Assembly: GCA_022496185.1 (NCBI GenBank)
Contig: WTXG01000001.1
Span: 248,001 to 312,000 of the forward strand
DNA length: 64,000 nt
Reading direction: 5' to 3'
Source of the DNA: Multifurca ochricompacta
Lineage: Eukaryota > Basidiomycota > Agaricomycetes > Russulales > Russulaceae
Part shown: piece by piece, positions 22,904 through 35,037 of the stretch
Numbering within the stretch: the stretch's first letter is position 1
How the letters are laid out: each line of letters opens with the position of its first letter
The notes under the pieces: model-generated
The model's database searches: none
Told to the model about the DNA's origin: nothing
The model's input: only the letters and a program-made list of their open reading frames with translations
Position numbers and translations under genes: made by a program

Positions 22904-24329
22904 CTAGGAAGTTCTCTTGGGCTTGGGCTTTTTGTCAAAGTCGAAACCCCCAAACACTCCGTCATATAACTTGTTCCGCCACGCGCTACCGAGACCAGGC
23001 ATGACGTCGCTACTATCAATTTTGCGCTGCACGACAACTGGAGGTACGATGCTGAATGCACGTAACCGCCCACTCTGCACGAGCCATGCCAACGCTTGGT
23101 CAATAGCCCGCGAGTACGCAAATGGCGGATGGCTTAAATGAGCGACGATGCGACGAGCGCCGATGCGCGACAATACATATGCGTGCGTGCATTTAGGGGC
23201 ATTGGCAGGGTGTAAAACAGATTGTGCTGTGTGTCCGCCTGGGAGGTGCAAAATAACGCTGCGTAAGGGAGTAAACCGCGACTCGCTTGACCAACAGTGG
23301 CCTGGAATAGAACGGTTGGTTATCATTCGAGCTCGATGATGTTGGCTTACCAAGGTACACAATATCCCAATCACTGGGCAATGCACTCCAAAGGGCTTGT
23401 AACCTCCGTCCTATGTCGCGTTCCATATCTACATCGTCTTCAAGTACTAAAACAGCCTCGTGCTTGCTATTTGCTATCTCACGGATGATCTGAGAATGTG
23501 AGTACCAGCAAGCCACTTTTGCAGCTGTGAGGTGTCTATGCAGCGGAAGGTCTGGAGAGAAAGGAGCGGAGATATCATTTCCAGTGGCGCAGGCAAGTGG
23601 TGGAAGATCTAATGTAGCTGGGGCCTTGATAGACGGCGTACGCGTGAAGGCGTATGGGTCGACCAGTTCAGCGTGAGCGGCTAGGTCCGGCAAACCATGC
23701 GAGGAGGGTAGAGTCCAGAGATCGGCACCAAAGGGTTGCAACATCGCCTGAGAGTAGATCATATTGTCCAGATCTCGTGGCCAGTCAAACACGGAAACAA
23801 TAACTTCCCCCTGATTCTGATTACCAGCACCCCATAGCCTGGGCGGAGACATCAATTGCCCCCGTAAAATGTGTACTTGATGTAGGATAGTTGTCACTAT
23901 GGGTGCGTTAGCTTCGCAGGCATTCCTATATGTCCAGTCCAAGCGAAGGGTGTCTTTAAGAAGATCCATTTGGATACGACGGTCAATTCTTCGCGGAAGC
24001 GAGATAACAAAGATCTTCGAGACAATGTTCAGTAAGTTATCAGATACAACTGGTGGTCGCAGTTGCGGCGAAGGGTAGAAAGAATTCTGGATAGCGGGAT
24101 TCACCCTGGAACTCCTTTCATAATCTCCCGTAGACGAGTTATCAGAATTTCTGAAAAAGACACAGCCAAGGGTAACAGTGGCGAAAAAAAGTGTACCAGC
24201 AATAATAATCCCGATCATCGGTCGCTCGAAACGAGCCAGATGGTGATATCGAAAAGAAAGGAAGGCGAGCATTGGACTCGATACCAGAGTTTGCCAAAGC
24301 ATGGGTTCAAGAGTTGGTTTCAAGTTCAA
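22904..24329 (-). CDS. Glycosyltransferase family 25-like type II membrane protein
   Basis: The product has 458 residues from exons 24329-23351 and 23301-22904 (intron 23350-23302), summing to exactly 459 codons. An N-terminal hydrophobic segment (IGIIIAGTLFFATVTLGCVFF, residues about 38-58) after a basic stretch suggests a type II Golgi-type membrane anchor. The lumenal part has KIFVISLPRRIDRR, the usual opening of GT25 (LPS-type/collagen galactosyltransferase-like) domains. It also has VLVLEDDVDMERDIG, the acidic DxD-like metal/sugar-nucleotide site. The second exon gives HAYVLSRIGARRIVAHL, FAYSRAIDQALAWL and VVVQRKIDSSDVMPG. The acceptor and sugar donor are unknown. Several in-frame methionines lie upstream of the membrane segment, so the exact start is uncertain. 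Confidence 0.8.
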
Positions 24330-25067
24330 GTTGCTTTGCGCTTATACTTAGACACTACTCCACATAAATATTTATTATGTAACATAGTGGAGTGAGCCCT
24401 CTTCCCCCTCAAACTTTGCGACAAAAGCGAGATGCTACAACTGTGTTGTCCGAGTAGTTGTGACCTAGTGCAAGGGCAGGCACCATCATTCCCACAGTGG
24501 GTAGGCTTTCAACAAGTTCGACAGTGCATATGCATATGAACAGGAGTAATGGTGTTACAGGAAGGGATTGATTGAAAAAATCATGGTCATCGTGAGAGCT
24601 CGTACGAGAGACTGTAGGTCCGAGTATCGGAGCTCATACGAGAGACTGTAGGTCCGAGTTAGAATCCAAATCAGACCGTAAGTCATACACATGACAGCCT
24701 TCGGTCTCGTGTAGTACTCAGCAGGACGAGCTCTTATGTCCCGAAGGAAGGGTTGGTGCGCTTGTCAGTAGCGGGACGTCAGCATCGCAACAATTTTTGT
24801 AGCAGCTGCAGCCTGTGGTGATTTTAGCAACGACGTAGCAAATATTCGTGCACGTGATTCGATTCAGCCTGAAATAAAGTCATGCAATGCAATCTAGAGC
24901 TTAGGGAAAGAGGTCGGGTGGAGGATCGGCAAGAGATAGAATGATAGCATAAGCGATGCTACTAGGGCCACCACGTCTACGTATTGCTAATAGGGCTGAG
25001 AGATTCCGAAGTGCAGGGAGATGGAGTTAGGCCACAGTGTCATGGGGAAGGTTGGGTTAATTGGAGA
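24330..25067. other. Intergenic, with a 34-bp direct repeat and a CACGTG site
   Basis: About 740 bp lie between Apc11 (3' side) and the GT25 gene (5' side), both on the minus strand. The region holds two near-identical 29-bp copies at 24597-24625 and 24631-24659 and a CACGTG palindrome at 24851-24856. No coding frame of substance is present. Confidence 0.55.
24597..24659. repeat. Two-copy tandem direct repeat, 29-bp units at 34-bp spacing
   Basis: The copies at 24597-24625 and 24631-24659 differ at one position near the start (ctcgtacg against ctcatacg). They share the core gagagactgtaggtccgagt. The repeat lies in the upstream region of the GT25 gene. Confidence 0.85.
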
Positions 25068-25504
25068 TCAGGAATGACTTGCAGCGACCTTTCTTTCAGC
25101 AGTTACTGGACATCAATGCGTACCATCAGTTGAGTGAAAGGGATAAAGAAGTACAGCACAATCGCACCCCACAGTCTGCGGTCCATGGGACACTGCTGCT
25201 TTGACGCCGCGGTCCCTATCCATTTCAGCAGACAGTGCATATGAAAGACGTGGCTACACTCCCCCCATACTCACGATTCAAAATGTAGTTAGCAACATTC
25301 GTGGTAGACTGTTTAAACGGGAACGGGAAAAGACCTACTTAACGGACAATCATCCCCGGGGACCTTGCATGTTGGACAACATCCTTCGAAGGGAACGCGG
25401 CAAATCCCACATACGTCTTCTTCTGGGTCACCGTTCTCGTCCGTTTTGCCTGTGTCCCACTGCCACTGGGCAATGGCATGCCACTGTTTAACGATGACTT
25501 TCAT
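25068..25504 (-). CDS. APC11: Anaphase-promoting complex subunit 11 (RING-H2)
   Basis: Apc11 is the catalytic RING-H2 subunit of the APC/C ubiquitin ligase that drives mitotic exit. The exons are 25504-25339, 25269-25168 and 25105-25068, summing to exactly 102 codons (101 residues). The sequence begins MKVIVKQWHAIAQWQWDTG and continues with VCGICRVPFEGCCPTCKVPG, then DDCPL, WGECSHVFHMHCLLKWI and QQCPMDRR. These supply all the zinc-binding cysteines and histidines of the family. The first intron has a clear GCTAAC branch point. The start is the ATG of the conserved MKV motif. The longer upstream open frame has no Apc11 similarity. It is divergent from the GYF gene across 448 bp. Confidence 0.95.
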
Positions 25505-25952
25505 AGATCTTGAGTTGTTGGAAAAACAGAACAACAGACTATACCATACACCATACACACAAGACGCGTTTGTTTGTGTTTGTGTACGCGACATGCCCAC
25601 GGCATGTCCGGACCGACTTTTCCGTTCATGAGCATGATGAGCACCGAACGATGCTATTCTGTTGGGGGGTTTTATTTTAATTTTTAAAAAGACGATAGTT
25701 TGTTTCTCTCAGAGTGAATGGCTCCAAGGTCAAGTTGGCTTGGTGTTGGTTGACAATCAAGTGGGGGATGTTAGATAAAATAATATTGCAACAACCATAT
25801 TGACCCACGTGTGCCTGCCCTAAATCTTAAGTGATCCCCATACTTTCTGCCTCCTCGAGCCTTTTCAGCTTTTGCGGACTTCACTCTTCCTGCGTCTCAA
25901 CTCACCCTCGAATCATTCAATTCGTAAATCCATTTTAACAAACTATCTCAAA
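25505..25952. promoter_or_regulatory. Divergent intergenic region Apc11/GYF gene
   Basis: These 448 bp lie between two opposing start codons. They contain a CACGTG palindrome at 25806-25811 and a pyrimidine-rich leader before 25953. Confidence 0.4.
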
Positions 25953-28900
25953 ATGACTACCACTACCATGCACTTTGGCCCCGAGTGGATGCGTCCTAAG
26001 CATGCGTTGCGCCCCCAAAATCCCCCCTCACCTCCTCCTAATCCCCATGCGCCGTCTGGCGCGTCGTCTTATTCAGCACTCTTGACCCCCTCGCCTAATA
26101 ACTCGCAGGAGCCGTCAGATTCTGCGAATCCCTTTCTGTATTCGAAGGAGGACCTTTTGAAGATATACAAGGACGGTGGGGGCAGGGGAGGACTTGGCCT
26201 CGAGGTTGAAAGATGGGAAGGCGTAGTACGCGAGGTTGGATCAGAGCCCGTGGCGCTGAAAGAATGGACTGAAGGCGAGAGAAAGGTGCATTTTGGCCTC
26301 CACACACACGTGTCTCAATAACCCTCCGTCCGTCATCACACAGTTTTTCGCAGGTTCAATCAATTCTGAGGTGCGTCGACGTCAGTCAAGTGATTATCTA
26401 TCGCCACTCGCTACGCAACCTGGAGAAAGACCAAAACTATCTCATTCTGGTTCTGGAATGGCAAGTCCTTTGAGAGAGAGATTTGGTGGCTTGATGAGGA
26501 AGAGGGATGGTACAGGTGAGGTGTTCACCTACTCCAACTCGATGAGAGGAGAAATGAAATAGGGCTATTGTAGATCAGCCAGCTTTGACTATACCTCGGA
26601 AGCTCTCTGTGTCCTCAACTCAAGGTCCCCTCAGCTCTCCACGCGACAGCAATTTACCATCTCCGCGTACGCGAGGTCCTCTCACCCCAGGTTTCGATGG
26701 CATTTTGAACTCAGGAGAGAGCTGGGTGTCCAGGAGACGGGCATCAGAAAGTGGCACAAGATTGAATTCTAGTACTGCATCCCGTGGTGATGCTGATGTC
26801 GAACCACAATCGGCCAGTAGGGTAAAAATTGACGAGGAAGATGAAGAGCAGCAGCGTCACTTTAGGCCCAGCACGGATCCCACGGGGCATACCCCTTCTC
26901 ATAATTTGGACCCCTCTCCAGGGGATTCACCCAAAGGAGCCAAACTATCTGTTGATGATAACGTTGCCTCACCTGCCATCAATGGCACCGATGGTCCAAT
27001 GACTCCAGCATTTCAGAACACTACTCAACCCCCAGGTCCAGCCCCAGTGGATGACCTTCCCCTCTCAACCAATGCTGTCCCTGTGACTATTGCGTCACAA
27101 CCTGTCGCCACCACTACCAATCCTGCTAGCATAGAGTGGTCATATATTGATCCCCAAGGACAAGTACAAGGTACACCGCAATATCTCAGTCCCCTGACGT
27201 CTAATTAACACCGTTTTCTCTAGGACCTTTTCAGGCGGAGCTTATGCAGAAATGGTACGAGGAGGGTTATTTTGCTATAGATCTCTTGATGCGGCGCGTA
27301 AATCTTGACGAAGACTGGACTCCCGTGGGGGAGTTGGCTCAGCGAGCGGGTAGTGAAAGAATATTTTTCTTCAACTTTGATGCACCTGCTGCCCCCCCGG
27401 GACTCTCACGTCATCGTGAACCTTCTCGAGACCCTTTTCAGCAACAGCGAGAGTCAAATGGTTACAATACACCATATCAGCCAGTGCCTACTCGATCCAT
27501 TCACCCTTCTGCGTTGGATTCGTACTTTGCTTCTTCATCTCCCGCGTCCAACTCTCCTTCGTCATCATTTGGTGCTGGCAGGTTTGGGAACAACTCGCCT
27601 GATCCTGCTGCTACATTTGGGGGCCTTGTTGGGGTGCCTATATCTTCGGGCGATTCGCCCATCGGTTCACGTCCAGGCAACTTTGCCGACACAACGTTTA
27701 TTGGCGCTCGACGAACTGGCTACGCCGACACCCCGTTCGAACAAGGTTTTGGCATTCGTGTTGGTCTTGGCAATCCTGGACCCGCCAGAACGTCATCTGT
27801 GGATAATTATGGCCTGAACCCGTCAATTTCTTCTCAACCCCCATGGGGACCGTCGAATTCTGTCCATGCTGCTTCTTTGAGCATCCGCACCAACTCTTTC
27901 GACCATGTAGGACCGGGCCCATTCACATCTCATCTTGGAGCTGGCTTGGATCCTTCATACTCAGGGGAATCATCTCTCACTCGAGGCCTTGCAGCACAGC
28001 AAGATACCCTTGGCCAGAACTTTAGTAATGTTAATCAACGTGATCTCTCCCGCTTAGGTTCTAGGGACTTGTATCAACTGGAGCAACGCCCAGGGTTAGG
28101 CTTAGGAGGGTTTGATGGGACACCGAGTGGATCACCATTCGACTCCCCCGTCCAGCATCAATCGTTCAATCACTCGCCTTCCATGAACTATGCAACCCCT
28201 GTGTCGCAGCAAGCCAGTACTACATCTGTCCCGACGTCTTCCGCTGCTATGCCACCATCAATTCCTTCAATACTCCCCTTGACTCAGCCTGCATGGGCCG
28301 ACACGACTGAGTCCGCGCCTAAGCGTACTGGGCTTACACCCTTTGATGCCACAGTCTTTCCTACGTCACGGAATACCACCGTGACACGCACTGCGCCTCC
28401 GCCACCCGCCCAATCATGGGCTCCCATGAAACAGCCAACTCCAAGCGAGTCGTCACAGTCCCCATGGTTCAATGCCTCTCAAGGAATTATTGACGATGGC
28501 TGGGGCCACATTCCTGGTCCGCATAGCTTGACCATTAGTAATCTTACTCAGCATACTCAACAACAGGAGTCTGGCGATGGTTTCCCCCAGGAAGGTGCTG
28601 CCCTCCTGGACAGCCCCGTAGAGCCTACTCCACTGTTGGAAAACGTGCAATCCCCGGTTCAGAGTTCTTCTGTCTCTGGTACCCCGGATTCATCGCAGCA
28701 GCCAACGAGACCTGGTCGTAAGGTTCCCGTACAGACGAATTCAGCCCAATCAACAACCTCAGCTCCATCGACCCCCGTCGTCGCTCAGCCCACGAAGGAA
28801 CCCACCCCGCCTCCACCTGCCGTCTCGGCACCTACCAAGCCCGTTTGGTCCACAGAGGATGACAAGAAGAAGAACATAGGAACTCCAACGAGTCTACGAG

Positions 28901-30025
28901 AAATCCAGGAAATGGAAGTTAAAAAGCAAGAGGCACGAAAAGCTGCCGAGCGAGAACGTGTGCGTGCTACTGCAGTAGCAGCCACCACAGTGGCTCCAGC
29001 TTCCGAGGATTCCCAGCTATTTACTACCTCTTGGGGTCTCCCAACATCTCAGGTTGTCACTAAGACGCCCGCCAAAGACACGCCATCAGCCATCATGCCG
29101 TCTACATCGGCTCCCACCTCTTCAACCACCACAGTTTCATTTTCTGCACCTGCTTCATCTGCGCCACCTATCGCCGTCTGGACCAACGCGCAAAAACCTG
29201 CCACCAAAAAGTCTATGAGGGACATCTTGGAGGAAGAAGAGAGGCGAAAGAAAGCAGCTTCTAAGGAGTCCATTGTGGCGACAGCAGCACGTCGTGCATA
29301 CGCGGAAACCACGAACAAGGTAAGCAAGTTCAATGGGTGACTTGCTTTGATTGGATGATTTATCGCATGCAGACAACCCCCACTTCCCCCCCTGTTGGTG
29401 GGGCATGGACCACCGTTGGGGCCAATGGAAAGGCAACTGGGGCCGCTGTCGCCTCGTCTCTTCTTGCTGCGCGCCCGATAATAACCCCAACCCCATCTTC
29501 TTCCATTGGGTCAGCGGTAGCTTCGTCCCGAGGGGCCGTCACCGCTTCTGGTGTACGTTCGCCCGCACCACCAGCAAAGGTGCCTCCTGCTCCCCCCAAG
29601 GTCGATGATGCACCCGTCACCCCATCACCTGACTTCATGAAATGGTTGAATGATTCACTGAAGCAGCTCAATAGTAGTGTTAACTGTTTGTCTCCTTTTT
29701 GCTACGATGACCCAAGACTAATCACTAGTTCGGCATTGTAGATGAGGAAATTGCGTCCATGTTGTTATCATTCCCTCTAGATGGCGATGCTACGACTGTG
29801 GAAATTATCTCTGAGCTGATATATGACAACAGTACAACGCTTGACGGCAGGCGCTTCGCCCAAGAGTTCATCGCTAAGCGCAGGACAGATGCAGCCTCCA
29901 GAAAGCCTTCAGGACGTGCACCATCGATTGCCGATGTAGTCAAGGCACAACCGAAACCTTCGCAACAGACTGAGTGGGGTGGGTTCAAGGTTGTAAAGCA
30001 GAAGAAGAAGGGGGGCCGCTCATAG
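25953..30025 (+). CDS. GYF-domain protein (Smy2/GIGYF-like)
   Basis: GYF proteins bind proline-rich partners and act in translational repression and mRNA turnover. The exons are 25953-26285, 26344-26515, 26574-27170, 27224-29319, 29373-29685 and 29742-30025, summing to exactly 1265 codons (1264 residues). The GYF domain spans the third intron: IEWSYIDPQGQVQGPF, then QAELMQKWYEEGYFAIDLLM, then ERIFFF. It holds the signature GPF-x4-M-x2-W-x3-GYF. Upstream is a conserved EGERKFFAGSINSEVRRRQS segment, likely a partner-binding motif. Downstream is a long disordered S/P/Q/T region, then a charged coiled-coil-like helix (EIQEMEVKKQEARKAAERER) and LRDILEEEERRKK-type motifs. The C terminus ends in WGGFKVVKQKKKGGRS. 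All phases fit without correction. Confidence 0.93.
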
Positions 30026-30602
30026 AAGGACTACCTGTTCAGCTAACTGTATTCGTGCAGACGTCGTGTAATATAAACATCGTAATGGATTTATCCCCTT
30101 TGTACTCGTTCCCTGACCTAGAAGTAGAACCACGGCAAGTACTACTCGACGCAACACATCTTGGCATTGGGCGTTGATATCTGCTGTGATCCGCTACACC
30201 CGATGGGGAGTACAATTCTCTGCAGTGTTGCCTTCTTTTGCAAGACTCGACAAAGACAATTCTTCGCAGTTTGTGGTTTGCTGAGAACGAACTCGGAAGT
30301 CATCACAACACAGCCGTGCGCAATGCGAAATACCTCAGGGGTCCCTTCGAACCCAACGGAAGGGGGAAAACATTCGAACACTCTAAAAACGTACGGAAGA
30401 GGTGACTTGAAAAGAAGCAGTCGAGTAAGAAAAGGGGCGGTGTGCTCACTATTATGTATTAAGTCCACTAGGGATGGGAAACGGAACTTCAACAAATCAC
30501 AAGGTAACCTGGAAACGACGGCAGCCCAAGGAAAGTTAATATAACAGATGAACACCACCACACGCATATATATTTGTATAATAAAAATAAAAGTAAAGTA
30601 GT
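30026..30602. other. Intergenic upstream of tRNA 3' end
   Basis: This 577-bp stretch holds the 3' flank of the GYF gene and the 3' flank of the minus-strand tRNA. There are short open frames only and no recognisable family. Confidence 0.5.
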
Positions 30603-30708
30603 AGCCCACCGCGAGGGTCGAACTCGCAGCCTTCAGATTACACAACTACGTGTATGTTCTACGCCCGCTGTAAGAGTCTGACGCTCTATCCGATTGAGCT
30701 AGGCGGGC
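30603..30708 (-). tRNA. tRNA-Lys(CUU) with intron
   Basis: On the minus strand a full cloverleaf can be drawn. The acceptor stem GCCCGCC pairs with GGTGGGC (one G-U pair), and the discriminator is T. The D stem is GCTC/GAGC and the anticodon stem is TCAGA/TCTGA. The T arm is GCGAG-TTCGACC-CTCGC. The loop gives anticodon CTT. A 32-nt intron (30670-30639) sits one base after the anticodon, the canonical nuclear tRNA intron position. The mature length is 74 nt without CCA. Confidence 0.95.
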
Positions 30709-30892
30709 GGTACGACGGTCTCTCATTGGGCCATGTAAATAATATTATTATGTGACTCATTTTTAAGTTCCGGCATGTGCCTAATTCAAGCGCGTGCAGC
30801 TCCTCGCTGCACGTTCCGGGCGTCCTTCACCTGGGTATATCTTCTTTCTTTCTTCATCACTACTTCTCCCACTTTTATACCCTGACAACTTA

Positions 30893-32875
30893 ATGTTTTC
30901 TCCTTCTCGCGTGGCCGCAGCTTTTGCTGTCGTCCTCAGTCTATCCTCCGGGGTTTATCCCATTGGTAAGGTCACGAGGTCTGGCCGCTACCTCTACAAT
31001 GCAGATGGAAGTCGTTTTTACATTAAGGGCATCGCGTATCAAGAGCAGGGCAAGTACCACATCCGCTAGGGCTTGGTTTTGTATAGCATATAATGGTGTC
31101 ATTACTAGGTGCTTCTTCTCCGGATCCCAATGCACCTTTTTCGGAGCCGAGTACTTTCATCGACCCCCTCGCCAACGGAACCGCGTGCCAACGTGACCTG
31201 CCCTTCCTTCAGCAGCTTGGAGTCAACACCATCCGCGTCTACAGCGTGAACTCTTCATTGAATCATGACACTTGCATGCAAGCCCTCAGTGGCGCGGGCA
31301 TCTATACCATGTGCGTCGTCATTCACGGTTGCTGGTCCTGCCTACAAGTCATTTGGTTGCTCATACTTCTCTCCAGCCTGGATTTGGCTCTTCCCGTCAA
31401 TGGTTCGATTGACCGAAACTCCCCTGCGTGGACGACAAACCTTCTCGACTCTTACATCAAAACAATCGACACATTTTCCAAATATGATAACATTTTGGCT
31501 TATAACATCGGGAACGAAGTTATTACTAGCCCCAATGGTACAACGGCTCTAGCATTTGTAAAGGCTGCGGCTCGCGACACCAAGGCTTATTTGTCTGTGT
31601 CTTTCCCCACGTCCATAGGTGTGATATTGACTCTGTCCTCTTATTTTTTTTAAAAAAACAAGGAATTCGAAGTCGTCATCTGCTCTTGTTGGTTACGCCG
31701 CCATCGATGGCGATGCTACATGGATTGTTCCTCTTGCAAGTTACCTCTCTTGTGACCCGTCTGGCAGTAACTCCGGCAGCACCGCCATTGATCTTTTCGG
31801 TCTCAATAACTAGTGGGTCCCCAAAATGTAATCGTCCCACCCTTCTCATCTTGCCTTTACATAGTGAATGGTGTGGAAACTCGACATTCCAGGCTTCATA
31901 TGCCGGCAAGACGGGCGATTTTTCGGGATACAATGTCGTTGCGTACTTCAGTGAATATGGCTGTAATCAGCCCAGCCCTCGCGTATGGGACGAGGTTCCT
32001 GCACTATTTGGCAGTAGTGCTACTCCCGTCTGGTCCGGTGGCATTGCCTTTTCGTACTTCCCTGCGGAGAGCGACCAAGGCGCATTCGGCATGATCACGC
32101 TCTCCTCTGATGGATCTACAGTCACACCGAACACTGACTTCGAGAACTTGAAGACCATGTATAATCAAGTGTCGTTCATTAATGACCCTTCCCAAAGCAG
32201 TGCTCCGTCTGCTTCGTATGCTGCATGCCCCCAACAAAACACCACTTTCCTTGCTTCGACCACACTGCCTCCCACTCCTAACGACGCTGCCTGCCAGTGC
32301 TTGGAGTCCAACCTCAGCTGTCAATTTAATCCCCAGACCTCAAACACCACTGCTATCCTGGGTCCTCTCCTTGATACGGCTTGTTCCCTTCTCGGAACTG
32401 TCGGAGGAAGCTGTGATCCGATTGCTGGCAACGGTCAGACCGGACAATATGGCGTGGTATCTCCTTGCGATCCTTGTGAGCATAGCTTCTTCGTGTCGAG
32501 ATTTAACCCGCTAATACATCAATGATAGCCACCAAACTTTCATTTGCAATGAGTGGATATTTTGAGGCGAACAAGCGCAACCCGCAGGCATGCAGCTTCG
32601 GTGGCAATGGGACCGTAAATGCCAAAGCTTCTACTACTTCGTCCGCAAGCGCATTTGCGAGCTCTTGTCTTGCGGCCGCTACCGGTACGCATGTACCGAC
32701 CGCACCATCCACGACTAGCAATTCCGGGTCATCTTCTACCAGTGGAACTGGGAGCGGGAGCAGCCATACACCGGGAGCCGCAATAACTGTGCTTGTCAGC
32801 GATGCACGCGCCTTGTTAGGAGTCTTCTTGACATTCGCAATCAGCGTTGCTGGTGGTCTCTTGTCACTGGTGTAA
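30893..32875 (+). CDS. GH72 1,3-beta-glucanosyltransferase with X8/CBM43 domain, GPI-anchored
   Basis: Gas/Gel-type enzymes elongate and remodel cell-wall 1,3-beta-glucan at the outer plasma membrane. The exons are 30893-31049, 31109-31310, 31377-31592, 31663-31812, 31865-32475 and 32529-32875, summing to exactly 561 codons. A signal peptide (RVAAAFAVVLSLSSGVYPI) is followed by the GH72 domain: FYIKGIAYQEQG, VNTIRVYSVN, NILAYNIGNEVI (acid/base Glu) and VVAYFSEYGCN (nucleophile Glu). A cysteine-rich X8/CBM43 module follows (ACQCLESNLSCQF to FEANKRNPQACSFGGNGT). A Ser/Thr-rich linker leads to a hydrophobic C-terminal tail fit for a GPI anchor. The first intron (31050-31108) starts GCAAGT and is a GC-AG intron, because no GT donor keeps frame. 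Confidence 0.93.
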
Positions 32876-32953
32876 AGGAACATCGTGGCGAGTGCGGAGA
32901 ACAAATTTCTATTCTTTTGCAATGACAGTGACAATGACAATTTACTAGTTATT

Positions 32954-33000
32954 AGTTACTAGTGGACAGTGGATATAGTTACTAGTGGACAGTTGGATAT
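32954..33000. repeat. Two-copy tandem repeat, about 23 bp
   Basis: Copies of agttactagtggacagt(t)ggatat run head to tail at 32954-32976 and 32977-33000 and differ by one inserted t. They lie in the 3' flank of the GH72 gene. Confidence 0.85.
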
Positions 33001-33148
33001 CGTTTTGGTTGGATTGTGTATCGGCATGTGGCGTTGTGTTAATCGGAGCTTAAAGATGAGTTTGAATAAGGCAGGGTGACAACGCTTGAACTTGAATACT
33101 ACATTCAACTTTGGATCTTTCTTTTTTTCTTTTTCCCATCCCTGTGCT

Positions 33149-35037
33149 ATGGCCGCCTCTCCTGTTCCAGTCGACCGCAGTGATACACAAGTGCGTGAGA
33201 AGTGGTCGGGAAAAGAAGACAGAGCTGGGGACTCTCTAGCGCACGGCACAGAACACCCTCCAAATAGTGGGCCTCCCGATGAACGTGGAGTATCAGAAGT
33301 AGTCAATGCGGAGTATCACTCTCGCAGTCCTGGTGGAGGTGATGCTGGCCCTGTTACCAGCAGGTCTAGTGGGACGACAATCTACAGGGAGAAACAAGTC
33401 AAGGTGCTTAGGTCTTCTCATGTCTTTCGCTTTCGTCTGCGCCACGTATGCGTTCCTGCATGGGCCAAAGCATGAGTAGTCTCGTCAGTCGTGATTCCAT
33501 GCTGCTTATTGCTGGCTTTCCGGAGACTAGCTACCCATGGCTTCGGGTTCACACACTGCGCTTCTTCTGCCCCACGTTTTCCCTTTTCAGCGTTCTGGAC
33601 TGGTGTTCACTTTCTGTGCTCTGCAGCCAAACAAGGTCTACATCGGTGGCCTGCCAGAAAATACTCGTCAAGAGGACCTTCAAAGCTGTTTTGGAAAAAT
33701 AGGCGACATTGTCGGCATTGAGCTGAAGTAGGTCCTTTTAAGGTGCTATTGACTGCCTGATCTGATTGATCCCGTACAGAGTAGGGTATGGTTTTGTGGT
33801 AGGTGTCTTCAGCGAGTTTGTAAAGAACTGAGTGTCACGTCTCTTGATTTTAGGAATTCGACACCCGGGAAGCGGCAGAGGAAAGCGTTGCCAAGTATAA
33901 CGAGGGTTTTTTCATGGGGAATAAAATCCGTGTGGAAATTTCTCGCGGAGGAGGACGTTTCGCAAAATTTAGTGGGGACCCCGGGGCATGCTTCAAGTGC
34001 GGTCAGATGGGCCACTGGGCTAGGTGGGATTCAGCTGTTTGATTGATTATCCCTTTGGCGTATTGAGCAGATTCTTCCAGAGAATGTCCGAATCATGTTG
34101 TACAGTCAGTCTGCCTTACTCGTTTTGCCACGTTACCCTCACGCTTAGTTTTTTAGCACTTCTAGACGCCACAGCCCTCCTGGTGATGGATCCTTGATTG
34201 ATAGAATCCATCCAACGCGTGATTACGCAGCACCCCCTCCCCATCCTCGCGAGTATCCACCTTACCGTGAAGAGTACCCCACTCGAGGCTACCCGCCCCC
34301 TCCCCGCGATGCCCGTTACCCGTACGATTACCCTCCACCTAGAAGACCTGCGTCTCCCCCGCGAGACTACCGTGATTATCCTGCGCCTCCAGTTCGTAGG
34401 GGCGACATGGATGATTACAGGATGCGCGGGCCTCCTCCCCCTCCTCCCCGCTACGAGTCTCGCTCTGGTTACTACGGCACTGAGGACCCAGTTGCATATT
34501 CTCGTGGCTATCCACCTCCGGCGTCTCGGGAATATGACCGATATGACAGACGCCCTCCTCCCAATGACAGATATGGTGGTTACCCTCCCCTTCCTGCTGT
34601 TAGGCCGAGGACCCCACCCGGAGGGGGCGCCCCATCACGCCGTGAGGACTTTGAAAGACCTCCTACCCGGTCTGTATAGTTCTATTCTCTTTACAACTGC
34701 ATTGCTGACTTGTCGTGTTCAGAGATTATGCACCACCTGCTGAATATCGCCGCCCGGTAACACCGCCACCGGCTCGCTATGCTGATTACCCCACCCGCTC
34801 TGGCACTGAAGCTCGTGCAAGGTCTGGTTTTACGACCACTCTGTTCCTGTTGTAGCACTAAAGCACGAATAGACGCCGCTCCCAAAGCCCCCCCCTAGGA
34901 CTGGCACTGGTACCTACGAGGCTTATCCTAATGCTCCAGGCTATGCTGGGCCTCCTCCGGCTCCCCCTAAGAGCACTGCTCGCGAATATCCCCCCAGAGG
35001 CGGGCTTGACCAAAATGCGGGTTATAGGAGGCAGTGA
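33149..35037 (+). CDS. RRM plus CCHC zinc-knuckle SR-like RNA-binding protein, one apparent missing base
   Basis: This is a splicing-factor-like RNA-binding protein, comparable in layout to SRSF7 or Rbm4-type proteins. The exons are 33149-33403, 33627-33727, 33780-33798, 33854-34023, 34081-34104, 34166-34669, 34723-34821 and 34873-35037. The RRM carries RNP2-like KVYIGGLPENT and RNP1-like VGYGFVEFD, followed by a zinc knuckle CFKCGQMGHWARECPNH. The C-terminal half is rich in YPPPR/DYRDYP-type repeats and ends GYRRQ. The last join loses frame at the C8 run 34888-34895. One more C gives RRRSQSPPPRTGTG and the Tyr/Pro-rich tail (445 residues). A GC donor at 34817 would also keep frame but loses that RS-like segment. 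The first intron is long (223 nt), so the N terminus is the least certain part. Confidence 0.85.

Noticed and set aside
25313..25600. Longer N terminus for Apc11 from the upstream open frame
   Set aside because: The extra residues have no Apc11 similarity. The conserved family start is the ATG of MKVIVKQW at 25504.
33537..33727. Start of the RRM protein at the ATG at 33537
   Set aside because: In frame with the RRM, but the residues between look like intron (pyrimidine-rich with a good acceptor at 33626). The upstream exon at 33149 has the expected charged N terminus. Kept as a possible alternative start only.
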